NCBI GenBank assembly: GCA_964633825.1
Contig: CAZWHE010000146.1
Span: 1 to 10,040 of the forward strand
Reading direction: 5' to 3'
Length of the DNA: 10,040 nt
From: CAZWHE01 sp964633825
GTDB taxonomy: Bacteria; Planctomycetota; B15-G4; CAYZWU01
Part shown: positions 1-6,973 of the stretch, piece by piece
How positions within the stretch are numbered: the stretch's first letter is position 1
How the letters are laid out: every line of letters begins with the position of its first letter
Made by a program: the position numbers and the translations under genes
The notes under the pieces: generated by a model
What the model was told of the DNA's origin: nothing
Databases searched by the model: none
What the model saw: the letters and a program-made list of their open reading frames with translations, nothing else

Positions 1-6
1 TCAAGA

Positions 7-1611
7 ATGAAAATCCTTCCTTTTTGTCTGTTTGTACTCATCGCATTTTCTCTATTTTCGGCTGACGAAATCATGGCCGGTGATACCCTGGGAAAGGCGC
101 ACGTCGATAAAACCCTGGGATTTTCCATCAAAGTTCCCAAAGACTGGGATTTCGTGGCTTCCCATGAAAAGGAGCGCTATATCGTCGCTACCTTTATTTC
201 CAAGCTGCGTCTGAGAACGACAAAGCAGAAAGACTGGAAGGAATCCGGCTCACACCGTCCGATGATGCGCATCATCGCATTTACGCCCGAAAATATTGAT
301 ATGGGTAAGGATAGAGAAGAGGAGGAGGAAATCTTCGGCAAGAAAGTGAAATATACCATATCGAGGAACCCATATAAAGACTACCGGGAATACGTTCGAC
401 GCACCCTGACCGGATTCTATTTTGGTGAAGAGGAAGAGGCCAAAATCAAAGGCCTTTCGTGTACATATCTTGACGTCATCATGGAACAGTCTAGACCTCC
501 TCTCCGGCGCGTTTCCTGTATTTATCATCTCGGTGATATTGATGTCGCCGTGTTTTTCGAAATCATGGAAGAGTGGTATCCCAAGCACAAATCCCTTTTC
601 GCCAAAGCGTTCAAGTCCTTCAAGAAGGTCAAAAGAGAGGAAGTAGAATCCGACCTGACGGAAAAATCGGGATCAGGGAAGATGACACGGGAAGAATGGG
701 TGCAGTCCAAAGTCGACAGCCTCCCGGAAGGGTGGACATATAAGCTCTCAAAACACCATCTCATTCTGTCGCACACCAGCAAGAAATACACCGGCAAGGT
801 CGCCAAGTTTGCCGATGCAATCAGGGAAAAGATCGAGAAGGATTTCGGATACAAGAAGCCGAAGAAAGACAAGGAAAGCGCCACGCTTCCTATCGTCCGG
901 ATATGTGGGAGTGTGGGCGAGTTCAATGCGTTCATCGATACTTCCCGCGGTAATAGTTCATACAATCCCGACTCCGGAGAAGTGCTGGCTTATGATGGAA
1001 CCCGCGAGGGTTACGACGTCGAGTGGGTCTATTCCAGGGTGGGCCGAGGGATCCTCAACCAGTACATCTATGGCAAGTACAGATTAACACGGCCCGACGA
1101 TTGGTATCTCAGCGGCATGAGTTACTATTACTCGAGCTTCAAGCTGAAGGGGTCGGGCTGCAAATACATGAAGGACACCTGGATTACCGGGAGGCTTCGC
1201 GAAGCCAAGAAAAACGGTGAACTGAACAGCTTCAGGACCTTGATGAATCACAGCGGAAAGGGGGTCCGCAGCATTGAAGACTGGTGGAAAGTCGGCACGT
1301 TGGCTTGTTTTCTGAAGAGCAGGGAAGGGAACAAGAAGCCGTGGAAGGGACTCCTTGACGTTTACATGGGAAACTTCAAGAGCGCCTATGATGAAATGAG
1401 TAAAGAGATTGAGGAAATGACCGGCGATATCGAGGCCGAGGACGAAGAAGATGCAGAGGAGCAGGCGGAAGAGAGAGCCGAGGAATTGAGAGATCTCCTC
1501 AAGGAATTCGACAAGAAAGTTCGGAAAAGGACATTCGAGGAAACTTTTACCCGTTGGGAAGATTCCGATTGGGACAAGCTCGAAAAAGCTTGGGAAGACT
1601 GGACGATATAA
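7..1611 (+). CDS. Secreted pseudo-gluzincin with N-terminal PsbP/DUF1795-like domain
   Basis: An exported 534-residue protein of unknown function. Residues 1-24 form a signal peptide (MKILPF, a hydrophobic core, then A19 or MAG at 23-25 as possible cleavage sites), which supports this ATG. The frame is still open for the six bases before it, so the upstream context is unseen. Residues 31-207 (GFSIKVPKDW start, beta-rich, ending in AFKSFKKV) resemble the PsbP/DUF1795 type of small exported domain. Residues 240-465 plus the last 25 line up by eye with the peptidase part of the next gene: SKH near 248, VRICGSVGEFNAF at 297-309, then the zinc-motif region. There, the neighbour's HEFTH is replaced by RVGRG (344-348) and its NEGLAEYY by LSGMSYYY (368-375), so no zinc ligand or catalytic Glu remains. 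Residues 472-505 are a very acidic, probably helical insert. It is probably co-transcribed with the next gene, 30 bases away. Gene certain; dead-protease reading likely; role unknown (regulator, scaffold or ligand binder are possible). Confidence 0.85.
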   Translation: MKILPFCLFVLIAFSLFSADEIMAGDTLGKAHVDKTLGFSIKVPKDWDFVASHEKERYIVATFISKLRLRTTKQKDWKESGSHRPMMRIIAFTPENIDMGKDREEEEEIFGKKVKYTISRNPYKDYREYVRRTLTGFYFGEEEEAKIKGLSCTYLDVIMEQSRPPLRRVSCIYHLGDIDVAVFFEIMEEWYPKHKSLFAKAFKSFKKVKREEVESDLTEKSGSGKMTREEWVQSKVDSLPEGWTYKLSKHHLILSHTSKKYTGKVAKFADAIREKIEKDFGYKKPKKDKESATLPIVRICGSVGEFNAFIDTSRGNSSYNPDSGEVLAYDGTREGYDVEWVYSRVGRGILNQYIYGKYRLTRPDDWYLSGMSYYYSSFKLKGSGCKYMKDTWITGRLREAKKNGELNSFRTLMNHSGKGVRSIEDWWKVGTLACFLKSREGNKKPWKGLLDVYMGNFKSAYDEMSKEIEEMTGDIEAEDEEDAEEQAEERAEELRDLLKEFDKKVRKRTFEETFTRWEDSDWDKLEKAWEDWTI

Positions 1612-1627
1612 GATCGGATACGAGACC

Positions 1628-1634
1628 GGAGGAG
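1628..1634 (+). promoter_or_regulatory. Ribosome binding site of the metallopeptidase gene
   Basis: GGAGGAG lies 7 bases before the ATG at 1642. It is a near-perfect anti-16S match and fixes that start. The spacer between the two genes (1612-1641) shows no terminator, which supports translation from a shared message. Confidence 0.85.
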
Positions 1635-1641
1635 TCAAACC

Positions 1642-3123
1642 ATGCTCAAAGGATATTGTGGAACTCTCGCTTTCTTTCTTGGAGCGGTCCTTTTTCTGAT
1701 ATTGCCGCCGGCGGCGGCCGATGAGATTGCCCTTCATGATGGCCGGACTATCAAGGGCAAGGTGGAGGAGTGCGGGGATATATACAAGCTCCACCTTAAG
1801 TACGGAACCATCTCCATTCCGGCGGTCAAGGTCAAGAAAATCCTCATCGATACGGGGGAAGAGCTGAACCGAAAGCAGCTGAAGGAGAGGGAGAGGATCG
1901 CCAAAGAGATCGAAGAAGTTCGCAAGCACTCCAATTGGCGCAACGCCTACAAGGAAGAAAGCAAGCACTTTGTCTTCAAGTACAACGTCACTCCCGAGAT
2001 CGCCAAGGGCTACATCGATCTGCTCGAGGGATTCTACAAGGATTTCTGCAAGGAGCTCGGTGTCAGGCTCGGACCGGGGCTCAAACGGAAAAAGATGGAA
2101 ATCAACATCTTCAGAGACAAGGAGAACTATACCCAGGTCGGAGGGGTTCCGGGTGCGGCGGGTCATTTCAACTTTGTTGAAGAGGAGCTCTTTTTCTATC
2201 ACGACAGGAACGACCCGGAATTTGTCCAGAGTGTCCTGCTTCACGAATTCACCCATCTCCTGACCCATCTCATGAAATCAAAATTCTGCCATCCGACGTG
2301 GTGCAACGAGGGATTGGCTGAATATTACGGGGCGAGCAAACGAGAGGGAAGCAAACTCGTTTTCGGCGGCATGCAGGAGGGGCGTCTCGTTACGATGAAC
2401 AAATGGCGTGAAGAGGGAAACGACTACACCTTGGAAGAGCTGATCAAAACTCCCCGGAACGCCTTTCATGGGCTCGAATACGGCTGGGCCTGGTCGTTTA
2501 TCCACTTCGTAATGGGAAATAAAAAGTACAAAAAGAAATTCATGAAATATTACATCGGGCTGGCCAAAGACAAAAAGGTCAAGCAGGAAGAGACTCCTTA
2601 TCTCTATTACCCGACGGTCAGGGTCGGAGAGGACTTCAGGTACTTCCGGAAGGTCTTCGGTGCAAAGAATATCGATAAGATCAACAAGGAGTGGCACGAC
2701 TACATCGACACCAATCTCAGCGTCACCTCCGGGGCCGGGTACCTTTATGACGCCCGGGTTCTGTTCTGGAAGGACAAAAACGATGAGGCGCTCGAATCGA
2801 TCCTGATCGCCGAAGAGAAATGGGAAGGCGAGCTCTCGCCCATCCTTTATCAACTCAAGGGACGCATCCTCATGGATCTTCGCGAATACGAAGATGCCAA
2901 GGATGCTTTCATGGAAGCGATCAAGATCGATCCCATCAACGGCAGGAACTACTATTACCTCGGCGACGCTCTCGAAGAAATGGATGAAGAGGACATTCTG
3001 GAAGAAGCGGTCAGGAACAAAAACCTCGCCCTCGAGCTCGCTCCCGATGATTACAACTTGAGATTCAAGGTGGAAAGGGACGAACGCCGGAGGGAGAAGA
3101 AGGCCGAGAAGGAAGAAAGCTGA
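1642..3123 (+). CDS. Secreted zinc metallopeptidase (gluzincin fold) with TPR-like tail
   Basis: A predicted exported zinc-dependent peptidase of 493 residues; substrate unknown. Residues 1-26 are a signal peptide ending AAA before DEIAL. Residues 27-69 form a small beta domain (DGRTIKGKVEE, GTISIP) of the kind that often heads secreted proteins with unknown ligands. Residues 75-96 are a charged helix. The peptidase domain spans about 105-357: HEFTH at 201-205 gives ligands H201 and H205 and catalytic E202; E223 in NEGLAEYY is the likely third ligand (HEXXH-x17-E, gluzincin style, resembling DUF1570-type proteins), with E227 one helical turn on. Residues 365-470 contain at least one good TPR-like helix pair (YQLKGRILMDL...YEDAKDAFMEAIKIDP at 403-431) and a second weaker one, suggesting protein-protein contact. 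The C-terminus (476-493) is highly charged. The first gene of the pair looks like an inactive version of the same fold. Peptidase fold and zinc site are seen directly; activity and partner are inferred. Confidence 0.88.
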   Translation: MLKGYCGTLAFFLGAVLFLILPPAAADEIALHDGRTIKGKVEECGDIYKLHLKYGTISIPAVKVKKILIDTGEELNRKQLKERERIAKEIEEVRKHSNWRNAYKEESKHFVFKYNVTPEIAKGYIDLLEGFYKDFCKELGVRLGPGLKRKKMEINIFRDKENYTQVGGVPGAAGHFNFVEEELFFYHDRNDPEFVQSVLLHEFTHLLTHLMKSKFCHPTWCNEGLAEYYGASKREGSKLVFGGMQEGRLVTMNKWREEGNDYTLEELIKTPRNAFHGLEYGWAWSFIHFVMGNKKYKKKFMKYYIGLAKDKKVKQEETPYLYYPTVRVGEDFRYFRKVFGAKNIDKINKEWHDYIDTNLSVTSGAGYLYDARVLFWKDKNDEALESILIAEEKWEGELSPILYQLKGRILMDLREYEDAKDAFMEAIKIDPINGRNYYYLGDALEEMDEEDILEEAVRNKNLALELAPDDYNLRFKVERDERRREKKAEKEES

Positions 3124-3144
3124 TCAAAGGGGGATCAAGGGGGG
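3122..3144. repeat. G-rich imperfect tandem repeat in a convergent gene junction
   Basis: GATCAAAGGGG (3122-3132) is followed directly by GATCAAGGGGGG (3133-3144), then ACATATTA. It fills most of the 33 bases between two converging stop codons. No hairpin with a T-run is present, so it is not an obvious intrinsic terminator. It might be a member of a dispersed G-rich repeat family, which one window cannot show. Confidence 0.5.
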
Positions 3145-3156
3145 ACATATTACGCA

Positions 3157-6100
3157 TCAAGGCTCAAGTCTTAATCGGATCGTTCCCGGACCGGTGATGC
3201 TGAAACGGCTCGATCCGGATGATCCATCCCACTTCGCTTCGAGTGTATAGTTCCCGGGGCAGAGAAATCCTAGTGGATAAAGGTTTGACTCATTTTCATT
3301 TCCACCCCCGCTCCTGCCAAAGAAACCTCTTCCCCGCGTCGGCGGGAGGTTCATTTTTTCTCCCCCGTCGTTGCGAAGGGTGAGGCGTGCGCCTCGAATA
3401 GGTTCGCCTTTCGAATCGTTGAGGCGGGCTGAAACCTCGTGGCCTGTTTCGAGCGTGAAGCCGGCGTCTGCAATCCGTTCTTCAGCGACCCGGATTCCCT
3501 TCCTGACGACCTGGCCGAAACCGTTCGCCTGAACCGAGATCGTGTACAGTCCCGGATCAAGGCCGGTAATGAGTGCTTTTCCCTCCTGATCGGTGCGCAT
3601 TCTATGAGTGCGGGATGAAGATAAGCTCGTATGCTCTGTCTCTTCGAGCACGGCGCCGGCGAGAGCTCTCGCCACCGGATCGCCCTCTTTGTTCGAAACC
3701 GAGATCCGAAGACCGCCGCCTGAATAGAGGAGGACATTCAATCCCGTAAGGGACCGGCCTTCCATGAGATTGATGCCCGCGATTTCGGTGGGACGGTACC
3801 CGGTCCCGTCCGTATCCTGCGACGTGGCCTGCAGGCGGTACGTTCCGGCCGGGAGCTTCCTGAAAAGGAAAGCACCTTTCTCGTCCGTTCTGTCCCGTTT
3901 TGTGGAACCCCAGCGCGACCACCGCCCGCCCCCGCGCCGGTCCTCATCGCGATCGGACTCTGATTCGAGAGTAATAACGACTCCTTCAAGAATTGTTCCG
4001 GAAGCTGCATCCGTCACCGTTCCGCTGATTTCACCGCTGGGGAGCTCGATGTGGAGAACGATTTCAGATCTGTCCGGGATTTCGTAGGAAAGCGAAACAT
4101 TCTCGAATCTGTCGTCCATGCTGAACCGAACGGTGAAGGTGCGTGTTCCGGGCTCGACGCCTTCGACCGCGTAAGAGCCGTCGCTGTTGATGACGGCGGT
4201 CCGCACCCCGCTGTCGGGTGTTCCTGAAACGGTGAGGAAACCGTTATCCAATGGCATACCTCCATCGGTTACGGTGCCGCTTACTGTGGCGCCTGTCAGC
4301 GGGGGTTCGCTGAGGACGATATCTTTTACCTCCCCTTCCGCTATGGATACCGTCACCGAGTCGGGTCCCTCGTTCCGTGAAAAGAAAGAACCGGGACCGG
4401 AGATCAACCTGATGGTGAAGCGCCCCTCTCCGAGACCTTTGAATTCGAACCGGCCGTCCACGTTGGAAGATTCCCTCTTTGTCGAGCCATCCTCGGATGA
4501 ACAAAAAACCCTTGCCGATTCGATCGGAATTCCCATCGCATCCAGAACGGTTCCGGTAATGGTTCCTCCCCCGGGAAACATGATGACCATGCCTTCCACG
4601 GTCTGGCCGGCCTCCAGCTCGATCGGGTTGGAGGAAGCGTCGGGGTGATTGGAATCAACGGCATCGAGAACGAAGCGGCCCTTGGGAAGGTTTTTAAGAA
4701 GAAACTCACCATTTCTTCCGGTCCGGCATTCGGACACGCTCTCCAGGGCCAAGGCGAGCCCGGGGGGGCGGGTCCTGTCGCGTGCGATAAGGACTTCGGC
4801 TTTTTTCACCGGCCCCTGCCAGTCCCTCACTTCACCGCTGATCGAGCCGCCGGGGCCGAGGGTAATGAAAAGCCCTTCCACTGTGCGCCCTTTTTCAACG
4901 GTGATGATGTCTGTGACACCGGGCGCGCGGCCCTCCGCCGAAACGCAGAGCCTGTAATCTCCGGGCAGAATTTCTCGAAGAAAGAAGCGGCCTTGTTCAT
5001 CCCTGATTTTCTCATCGCGGTCGGTCCGGCGCCGTGTCCGCTCGAAGCTTCCCCGGAAGGTTTCTCGAATCGCGTCGAAGAGGAGGGATATGTCTCGAGA
5101 AGCGCTTCTCGAATTCGTGGTCGAAGAACGCCGGTCCGAATCCCGCTCCCGCCTTTCCGATCTTCCCCGGCCCCCGAACGGGGATCGGTTGCCCGTCGGT
5201 CCGCCGCGGTTCCACCCCGATCGATCCGAACCGCCCGCCTCCTCGCCGGGGGCGATGCGAAGATTGAAAACCCTGACCGGTTTCCCGGTTTCGCCGTCGA
5301 CCACTTCACCCCGGATCTGTCCCGGTCTCTCCAGAACAAGAGAAACGTTTCCCTTGTCAGGCGAAACGTTTTCTTTCGATGCCGTCAGAAAACCCTCTGC
5401 GCCGGCCGTGACGTTGTATTTATTTTCCGGATCGAGCCCGGTAATACGGAACCTTCCGCCGCCGTCGGTGCGGGCCCTCTTCATTTCGCTTTCCACGGCG
5501 GAGGCGATATTACGCATTACACTGAAGCTGAAACCGCCGATAGCGGGGCGCGCGTCCACAAGGACGTTCTCAACGGGCCGGGCCCTATCATCCACGACGG
5601 ATCCGACGATGGAGTGTCCCCATTGAAGAGCCAGTTCCGCTCGGATGGACTCTCCGCGGCCGCCGTTCACGGTGAGGGTTTCGTCGGTTTTTGCCGTGAC
5701 CATCCCCGGGTAAGCGGCCTTGAGAGAGTAGTCGCCCGGTAGGAGCGCCTTGAACAGAATGCGGCCCGCGGAATCGGTTTTTCCGTGATCAACGACGAGA
5801 TCTCCCGACATCATCCGCATGAAGCGCGGTCCTTCGCCGTTGTTGTTGGATTTTTTTTCCAGCAGGACTTCGGCGCCTTCGAGAAGACTGTCGTCCGGCC
5901 CACGGACAAATGCGCTGATCGACGATCCCGGATCGAGAGTGAGATCGAATGTGAGTGTCGATCCGGGAGAAGCATCGAACGATTTCGAGCGGCTCTCGGC
6001 AAAATCGGGATTTTGGGCTGTGAGAAAGAGGTCCTGTCCCGGGGGCGCAGCGCGAATGAGATAGGCGCCGTCCCGACCCGTTTCGGTGCGTTTCAGCCTG

Positions 6101-6855
6101 AACTCGCCGCTTTCTCCGCCCATGAACATTCCACCCCGTCTTTCGCGAGGGATCTGATCGAGCTCGACAACGGTTTTTTCCAGCAACAAGCCTTCGCTGT
6201 CTTTAACGACACCGCGGATCAGGGCTCCCAGCCGGGTTTCCAGCCGGCCCTCGAAAGAAGAGAGAACCGGTTCAGCCCCCTCTTCGAGCTCCCAGGAAAA
6301 CGGTCCGGCCTGATCAGGCGGAAGGAAGTAGAAGTCGTGATCCAGGCCGAAGGTTGTCGTATCGGAGGGAACGAAGGTCAATGAAAACACGCCGCCCGGC
6401 CCGGTCAGAGCCTCGGCCGCCGGGATAGCCTCTTCGTCTCGGCGTTGCTCCAGTTTTTTCCTGACTTCAGAGAAAGCCGCGCCGTGGGCGAGAGGGGAAG
6501 TGCGCAGGAAACGGGCGAGAGAGGATGGGATTTCCTCCTTCAGATCGGAGTATGCCCTGACGGTAACGCCCGAAAGAGGAGCGCCGTCCAGGGAAAGGCT
6601 CCCTTTCAGGGTCACGGGTTGAAACGATCCGCCGGGGCCGATGCGACGTCTTTCCTGTTCTGTGTCCAGGTTCGAAACCGGTTCCGGCCTGCCGGCCTGC
6701 CTGCTCGTTCCTGCTCGATCGAGATCGACAAGGGAGTCTTCTTCTTGGGAAGAAAAAAGGAGCAACACCGTTGCCGTGATCAGGATCGCGGCGGCGGCCA
6801 AAGCAAGCAAGATGATCCGGGAGTGAGAAGGTCCGGTTTTTTTATCGGTCGACAT
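3157..6855 (-). CDS. Giant membrane-anchored protein of tandem carboxypeptidase-regulatory-like modules
   Basis: A 1232-residue protein with no recognisable enzyme domain. Residues 1-12 are short and basic, and residues 14-36 (IILLALAAAAILITATVLLLF) are one membrane segment, so the rest should face the periplasm or exterior. Residues 37-80 are a polar linker. From about 82 to the C-terminus I count eleven beta-sandwich modules of roughly 85-105 residues, each with the pattern G-x-V-x-D...P-[VIL]-x-x-[AVG]-x-V, then TD-x-x-G-x-[FY]-x-[FIL]...[LE]PG-x-[YF]-x-[VL], characteristic of carboxypeptidase-regulatory-like (CarboxypepD_reg) domains. Such modules are usually structural or ligand/carbohydrate-binding; here the ligand is unknown. 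Inserts vary in length, the longest being Arg/Ser-rich at about 536-618. Start chosen from an AAGGA ribosome site 8 bases upstream and the membrane segment that follows. It has its own likely promoter in the 118-base gap after the symporter gene. Runs of 7 and 8 A in the coding strand could cause slippage. A surface adhesin or scaffold is possible but not shown. Confidence 0.9.
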   Translation of the reverse strand: MSTDKKTGPSHSRIILLALAAAAILITATVLLLFSSQEEDSLVDLDRAGTSRQAGRPEPVSNLDTEQERRRIGPGGSFQPVTLKGSLSLDGAPLSGVTVRAYSDLKEEIPSSLARFLRTSPLAHGAAFSEVRKKLEQRRDEEAIPAAEALTGPGGVFSLTFVPSDTTTFGLDHDFYFLPPDQAGPFSWELEEGAEPVLSSFEGRLETRLGALIRGVVKDSEGLLLEKTVVELDQIPRERRGGMFMGGESGEFRLKRTETGRDGAYLIRAAPPGQDLFLTAQNPDFAESRSKSFDASPGSTLTFDLTLDPGSSISAFVRGPDDSLLEGAEVLLEKKSNNNGEGPRFMRMMSGDLVVDHGKTDSAGRILFKALLPGDYSLKAAYPGMVTAKTDETLTVNGGRGESIRAELALQWGHSIVGSVVDDRARPVENVLVDARPAIGGFSFSVMRNIASAVESEMKRARTDGGGRFRITGLDPENKYNVTAGAEGFLTASKENVSPDKGNVSLVLERPGQIRGEVVDGETGKPVRVFNLRIAPGEEAGGSDRSGWNRGGPTGNRSPFGGRGRSERRERDSDRRSSTTNSRSASRDISLLFDAIRETFRGSFERTRRRTDRDEKIRDEQGRFFLREILPGDYRLCVSAEGRAPGVTDIITVEKGRTVEGLFITLGPGGSISGEVRDWQGPVKKAEVLIARDRTRPPGLALALESVSECRTGRNGEFLLKNLPKGRFVLDAVDSNHPDASSNPIELEAGQTVEGMVIMFPGGGTITGTVLDAMGIPIESARVFCSSEDGSTKRESSNVDGRFEFKGLGEGRFTIRLISGPGSFFSRNEGPDSVTVSIAEGEVKDIVLSEPPLTGATVSGTVTDGGMPLDNGFLTVSGTPDSGVRTAVINSDGSYAVEGVEPGTRTFTVRFSMDDRFENVSLSYEIPDRSEIVLHIELPSGEISGTVTDAASGTILEGVVITLESESDRDEDRRGGGRWSRWGSTKRDRTDEKGAFLFRKLPAGTYRLQATSQDTDGTGYRPTEIAGINLMEGRSLTGLNVLLYSGGGLRISVSNKEGDPVARALAGAVLEETEHTSLSSSRTHRMRTDQEGKALITGLDPGLYTISVQANGFGQVVRKGIRVAEERIADAGFTLETGHEVSARLNDSKGEPIRGARLTLRNDGGEKMNLPPTRGRGFFGRSGGGNENESNLYPLGFLCPGNYTLEAKWDGSSGSSRFSITGPGTIRLRLEP
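3160..6612 (-). repeat. Eleven tandem beta-sandwich modules (protein repeat array)
   Basis: Module limits in residues of the protein, judged by eye: 82-205, 209-306, 311-409, 414-508, 512-666, 670-760, 764-848, 855-938, 941-1043, 1048-1135 and 1139-1230. Landmarks that recur are the opening G-x-[IV]-x-G-x-V-x-D, a central D-x-x-G-x-F (for example TDGGGRF at 463, NVDGRFEF at 798, TDEKGAF at 990) and PG-x-Y/F about ten residues later (LLPGDY 371, ILPGDY 629, LPAGTY 1001, LDPGLY 1099, LCPGNY 1198). The first and last modules are the most divergent. Modules are similar in pattern but not in DNA sequence, so the array is old rather than recently amplified. Confidence 0.75.
5002..5250 (-). other. 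Arg/Ser/Gly-rich insertion inside module 5
   Basis: Residues 536-618 interrupt the fifth module between its early strands (RGEVVD...NLRIAP) and its D-x-x-G-x-F strand (DEQGRFFL). Its first half (541-587) is nearly all Gly, Ser, Arg, Asp, Asn and Thr and should be disordered. Residues 588-603 (DISLLFDAIRETFRGS) look like a short amphipathic helix. The rest is strongly basic (RTRRRTDRDEK). The flanking strands are intact, so this is a loop insertion and not a module boundary. A role in binding a polyanion or nucleic acid is conceivable but unproven. Confidence 0.6.
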
Positions 6856-6863
6856 GGTCGTTT

Positions 6864-6868
6864 TCCTT
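6864..6868 (-). promoter_or_regulatory. Ribosome binding site of the modular protein gene
   Basis: On the minus strand AAGGA stands 8 bases before the ATG at 6855-6853. This supports the chosen start, which is followed by a short basic stretch and the membrane anchor. Confidence 0.7.
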
Positions 6869-6922
6869 GCCTGGATTCATGTATCGGCCTGTCATTCAAT
6901 ACGTTGGGAAGTTGTTTTTATT

Positions 6923-6944
6923 AACATTATAAAACTCAAATGTT
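6923..6944. repeat. Short inverted repeat overlapping the candidate -10 box
   Basis: AACATT (6923-6928) and AATGTT (6939-6944) are exact reverse complements separated by ten bases. They overlap and flank the TATAAT box, a position suitable for an operator. The arms are only six bases, so chance is possible. Confidence 0.25.
6926..6931 (-). promoter_or_regulatory. Candidate -10 box (TATAAT) upstream of the modular protein gene
   Basis: A perfect TATAAT on the minus strand sits in an AT-rich island about 70 bases before the start codon, in otherwise GC-rich DNA. The -35 side is weak: TTTCAG at the ideal 17-base spacing, or TTGATT at 21. It would let the modular protein gene be transcribed independently of the symporter gene upstream. 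It is a consensus match only. Confidence 0.45.
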
Positions 6945-6973
6945 CCGCCTGAAATCAACTTTCGGGCCTTCTT

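Noticed and set aside
1084..2268. Long minus-strand open frame (394 codons) across both plus-strand genes
   Set aside because: It is antisense to two clear genes with signal peptides and a zinc motif, and its own translation shows no domain or signal. It arises from few stops in the opposite frame.
4645..5742. Plus-strand open frame (365 codons) inside the modular protein gene
   Set aside because: It is antisense to well-formed beta-sandwich modules; its product is Arg/Pro/Gly-rich without recognisable structure. High GC shadow.
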